Notes under the pieces: generated by a model | Database searches by the model: none | The model's input: only the letters and a program-made list of their open reading frames with translations | Told to the model about the DNA's origin: nothing | Shown: one piece after another, positions 61,313 through 64,000 of the stretch | Numbering within the stretch: position 1 is the stretch's first letter | Layout: each line of letters opens with the position of its first letter | NCBI GenBank assembly: GCA_963971535.1 | Contig: OZ020599.1 | Span: 99,492,213-99,556,212, forward strand | Reading direction: 5' to 3' | Length of the DNA: 64,000 nt | Source of the DNA: Notolepis coatsorum | Taxonomy: Eukaryota > Chordata > Actinopteri > Aulopiformes > Paralepididae | Program-made: the position numbers and the translations under genes

Positions 61313-63276
61313 GCATGGTCACTGTGTAGCTCCTCTAACCTGTTAACATGGTCACTGTGTAGCTCCTCTAACCTGTTAACATGGTCACTGTATAGCTGCT
61401 TTAACCTGTTAACATGGTCACTGTGTAGCTGCTCTAACCTGTTAACATGGTCACTGTGTAGCTGTTCTAACCTGTTAACATGGTCACTGTGTAGCTGCTC
61501 TAACTTGTTAACATGGTCACTGTGTAGCTGCTTTAACCTGTTAACATGGTCACTGTGTAGCTGCTCTAACCTGTTAACATGGTCACTGTGTAGCTCCTCT
61601 AACCTGTTAACATGGTCACTGTGTAGCTGCTCTAACTTGTTAACATGGGCTGTGTAGCTGCTCTAACCTGTTAACATGGTCACTGTGTAGCTGCTCTAAC
61701 CTGTTAACATGGTCACTGTGTAGCTGTTCTAACCTGTTAACATGGTCACTGTATAGCTGCTTTAACCTGTTAACATGGTCACTGTGTAGCTGCTCTAACC
61801 TGTTAACATGGTCACTGTGTAGCTGCTCTAACCTGTTAACATGGTCACTGTGTAGCTGCTCTAACCTGTTAACATGGGCTGTGTAGCTGCTCTAACCTGT
61901 TAACATGGTCACTGCTCTAACCTGTTAACATGGTCACTGCTCTAACCTGTTAACATGGTCACTGACTGTGTAGCTGCTCTAACCTGTTAACATGGTCACT
62001 GTGTAGCTGCTCTAACCTGTTAACATGGTCACTGTGTAGCTGCTCTAACCTGTTAACATGGTCACTGTGTAGCTGCTCTAACCTGTTAACATGGTCACTG
62101 TGTAGCTGTTCTAACCTGTTAACATGGTCACTGTGTAGCTGCTCTAACCTGTTAACATGGTCACTGTGTAGCTGCTCTAACCTGTTAACATGGTCACTGT
62201 GTAGCTGCTCTAACCTGTTAACATGGTCACTGTGTTGCTGCTCTAACCTGTTAACATGGTCACTGACTGTGTAGCTGCTCTAACCTGTTAACATGGTCAC
62301 TGTGTAGCTGCTCTAACCTGTTAACATGGTCTGTGTAGCTGTTCTAACCTGTTAACATGGTCACTGTGTAGCTGTTCTAACCTGTTAACATGGTCACTGT
62401 GTAGCTGCTCTAACCTGTTAACATGGTCACTGACTGTGTAGCTGCTCTAACCTGTTAACATGGTCACTGTGTAGCTGCTCTAACCTGTTAACATGGTCTG
62501 TGTAGCTGTTCTAACCTGTTAACATGGTCACTGTGTAGCTGTTCTAACCTGTCAACATGGTCACTGTGTAGCTGCTCTAACCTGTTAACATGGTCACTGA
62601 CTGTGTAGCTGCTCTAACCTGTTAACATGGTCACTGTATAGCTGCTCTAACCTGTTAACATGGTCACTGTGTAGCTGCTCTTACCTGTTAACATGGTCAC
62701 TGTGTAGCTGCTCTAACCTGTTAACATGGTCACTGTGTAGCTGTTCTAACCTGTTAACATGGTCACTGTGTAGCTGCTCTAACCTGTTAACATGGTCACT
62801 GACTGTGTAGCTGCTCTAACCTGTTAACATGGTCACTGTGTAGCTGCTCTAACCTGTTAACATGGTCACTGTGTAGCTGCTCTAACCTGTTAACATGGTC
62901 ACTGTGTAGCTGTTAACATGGTCACTGTGTAGCTGCTCTAACCTGTTAACATGGTCACTGTGTAGCTGCTCTAACCTGTTAACATGGTCACTGTGTAGCT
63001 GCTCTAACCTGTTAACATGGTCACTGTGTAGCTGCTCTAACCTGTTAACATGGTCTGTGTAGCTGTTCTAACCTGTTAACATGGTCACTGTGTAGCTGTT
63101 CTAACCTGTTAACATGGTCACTGTGTAGCTGTTCTAACCTGTTAACATGGTCACTGTGTAGCAGCTCTAACCTGTTAACATGGTCACTGTGTAGCTCCTC
63201 TAACCTGTTAACATGGTCACTGTGTAGCTGCTCTAACCTGTTAACATGGTCACTGTGTATAGCTGCTCTAACCTGT
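61313..63276. repeat. 33-bp minisatellite, about 59 units
   Basis: The unit contains ATGGTCACTGTGTAGCTGCT and CTAACCTGTTAAC. Shorter variants (ATGGTCTGTGTAGC, ATGGTCACTGACTGTG) recur in groups, indicating multi-unit duplications. The minus-strand frame VNRLEQLHSDH repeated is a by-product of the 33-bp period. Confidence 0.97.
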
Positions 63277-64000
63277 TTATTGAAAGAAAATTGGCTTAAA
63301 ACCAATTTCCGACAATTAGTTACACTTTAGATAAAACATTTGTATTTCTTTATTCAGAATTGATCCGAATTTTATCAGGGATGAATAAAGCTTGGTTTAT
63401 TTGAATTTCAATGACTTTTTAAGCACCTTGTTAAAAAAATTGGCTGTTTTCAAGTAATTCCAGGCCTTGACCTTTTTTGGTAAAAAATCAAGCACTTCAA
63501 GCACTTCAAGGACCTTGTGCGAACCCTGCTTGCTATGTCTGGGGTCATCAGTAGTTGGCTATGCTGCAATGCTGGGAACTCTCCATAATGGTTTCCAACA
63601 CAGTACACTCTGCACCCGGTTATTACTGCATCTTCACCAGCAACACTGGGGACATCCATCTGCCTCTGCACTCTCACTGCATGCATTCTCCTAGTTCACA
63701 CTGTATTCCTGCACAAACAAGACTAGCAAGAGTTGATTGACTGGCTCTGATAAGCAAAAAAATCCAACTGGCTTTTTAAATGGCAGCTTTCAGACTCACC
63801 CCACTGTCCTGTTGCATTTCGCGGAGATTAGGAGACAGAGAGCAGAGTGCACTGTTCAGAGATCCAGGAAAGATTTCTCTCCCAAACCACCACAATTTGG
63901 CATAGTGGTATTCTAACACTGCTTACCACAGATTTTTGGCAATGGTCACACATAATATCAAGCCTATTAAAACACAATCACAAGAGACATTATTATGATC
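63277..64000. other. Unassigned sequence
   Basis: A segment near 63425-63525 (CAAGCACTTCAAGGACCTTG with GTGCGAACCCTG) looks like a terminus of a common vertebrate hAT MITE. No exon or gene recognised. Confidence 0.4.

Noticed and set aside
61313..63305. CRISPR-like array or VNRLEQLHSDH repeat protein
   Set aside because: The 33-bp units are directly tandem with no unique spacers, in a vertebrate genome; the peptide repeat follows from the 33-bp period.

Overview
This window looks like a stretch of a ray-finned (teleost) fish genome. It contains almost no host coding sequence and is dominated by transposable elements, satellites and palindromes. The only host gene I can recognise is a plus-strand group III metabotropic glutamate receptor, best matched from memory to grm4. 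Two internal exons are present, 32188-32342 (155 bp) and 34131-34271 (141 bp), both with correct splice sites and compatible phases. No other exon was recognised, so the window appears to lie inside this gene, with at least 32 kb of upstream intron and at least 29 kb of downstream intron.

Layout. 1-6700: a Tx1/L1-like LINE (minus strand) split by a 5.8 kb DIRS-like tyrosine-recombinase retroelement (DIRS-A, 247-6065), which itself carries an L2-like LINE and a hAT element. 6.7-13.5 kb: AT-rich intron with two hAT elements. 13.5-15.5 kb: a 63-bp minisatellite interrupted by a retroposed LINE tail, then a piggyBac-like MITE. 15.6-20.3 kb: inverted arms enclosing a DIRS fragment and a 618-bp CT/AG palindrome. 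20.3-32 kb: hAT remnants, a 617-bp foldback element, SINEs, LINE tails and a recurring 30-bp minisatellite. 32.1-34.3 kb: the two grm4 exons. 34.5-40.6 kb: an L2/CR1-like LINE split by DIRS-B (34710-40254), the best preserved element, with ITRs, an internal complementary region, and decayed RT-RNase H and tyrosine recombinase genes. 41-49 kb: a THAP-like zinc finger remnant, a TIR element, a hAT element, minisatellites and hairpins. 50-54.7 kb: a (GT)n tract apparently split by a hAT-like insertion that contains two nested LINE RT fragments. 55.6-63.3 kb: DIRS-C (carrying a 5S rRNA-like sequence), a 5'-truncated L1, and a roughly 2 kb array of a 33-bp repeat.

How it fits together. The elements document successive insertions: LINEs hit by DIRS elements at GTT-type sites without target duplication, DIRS elements hit by hAT elements with exact 8-bp duplications, and satellites that grew from transposon sequence. 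No element here appears able to move on its own; every coding region seen is frameshifted, truncated or interrupted by stops. The most informative observations are the terminal architecture shared by the DIRS copies (terminal hairpin, GTT junction, internal complementary region) and several near-perfect palindromes.
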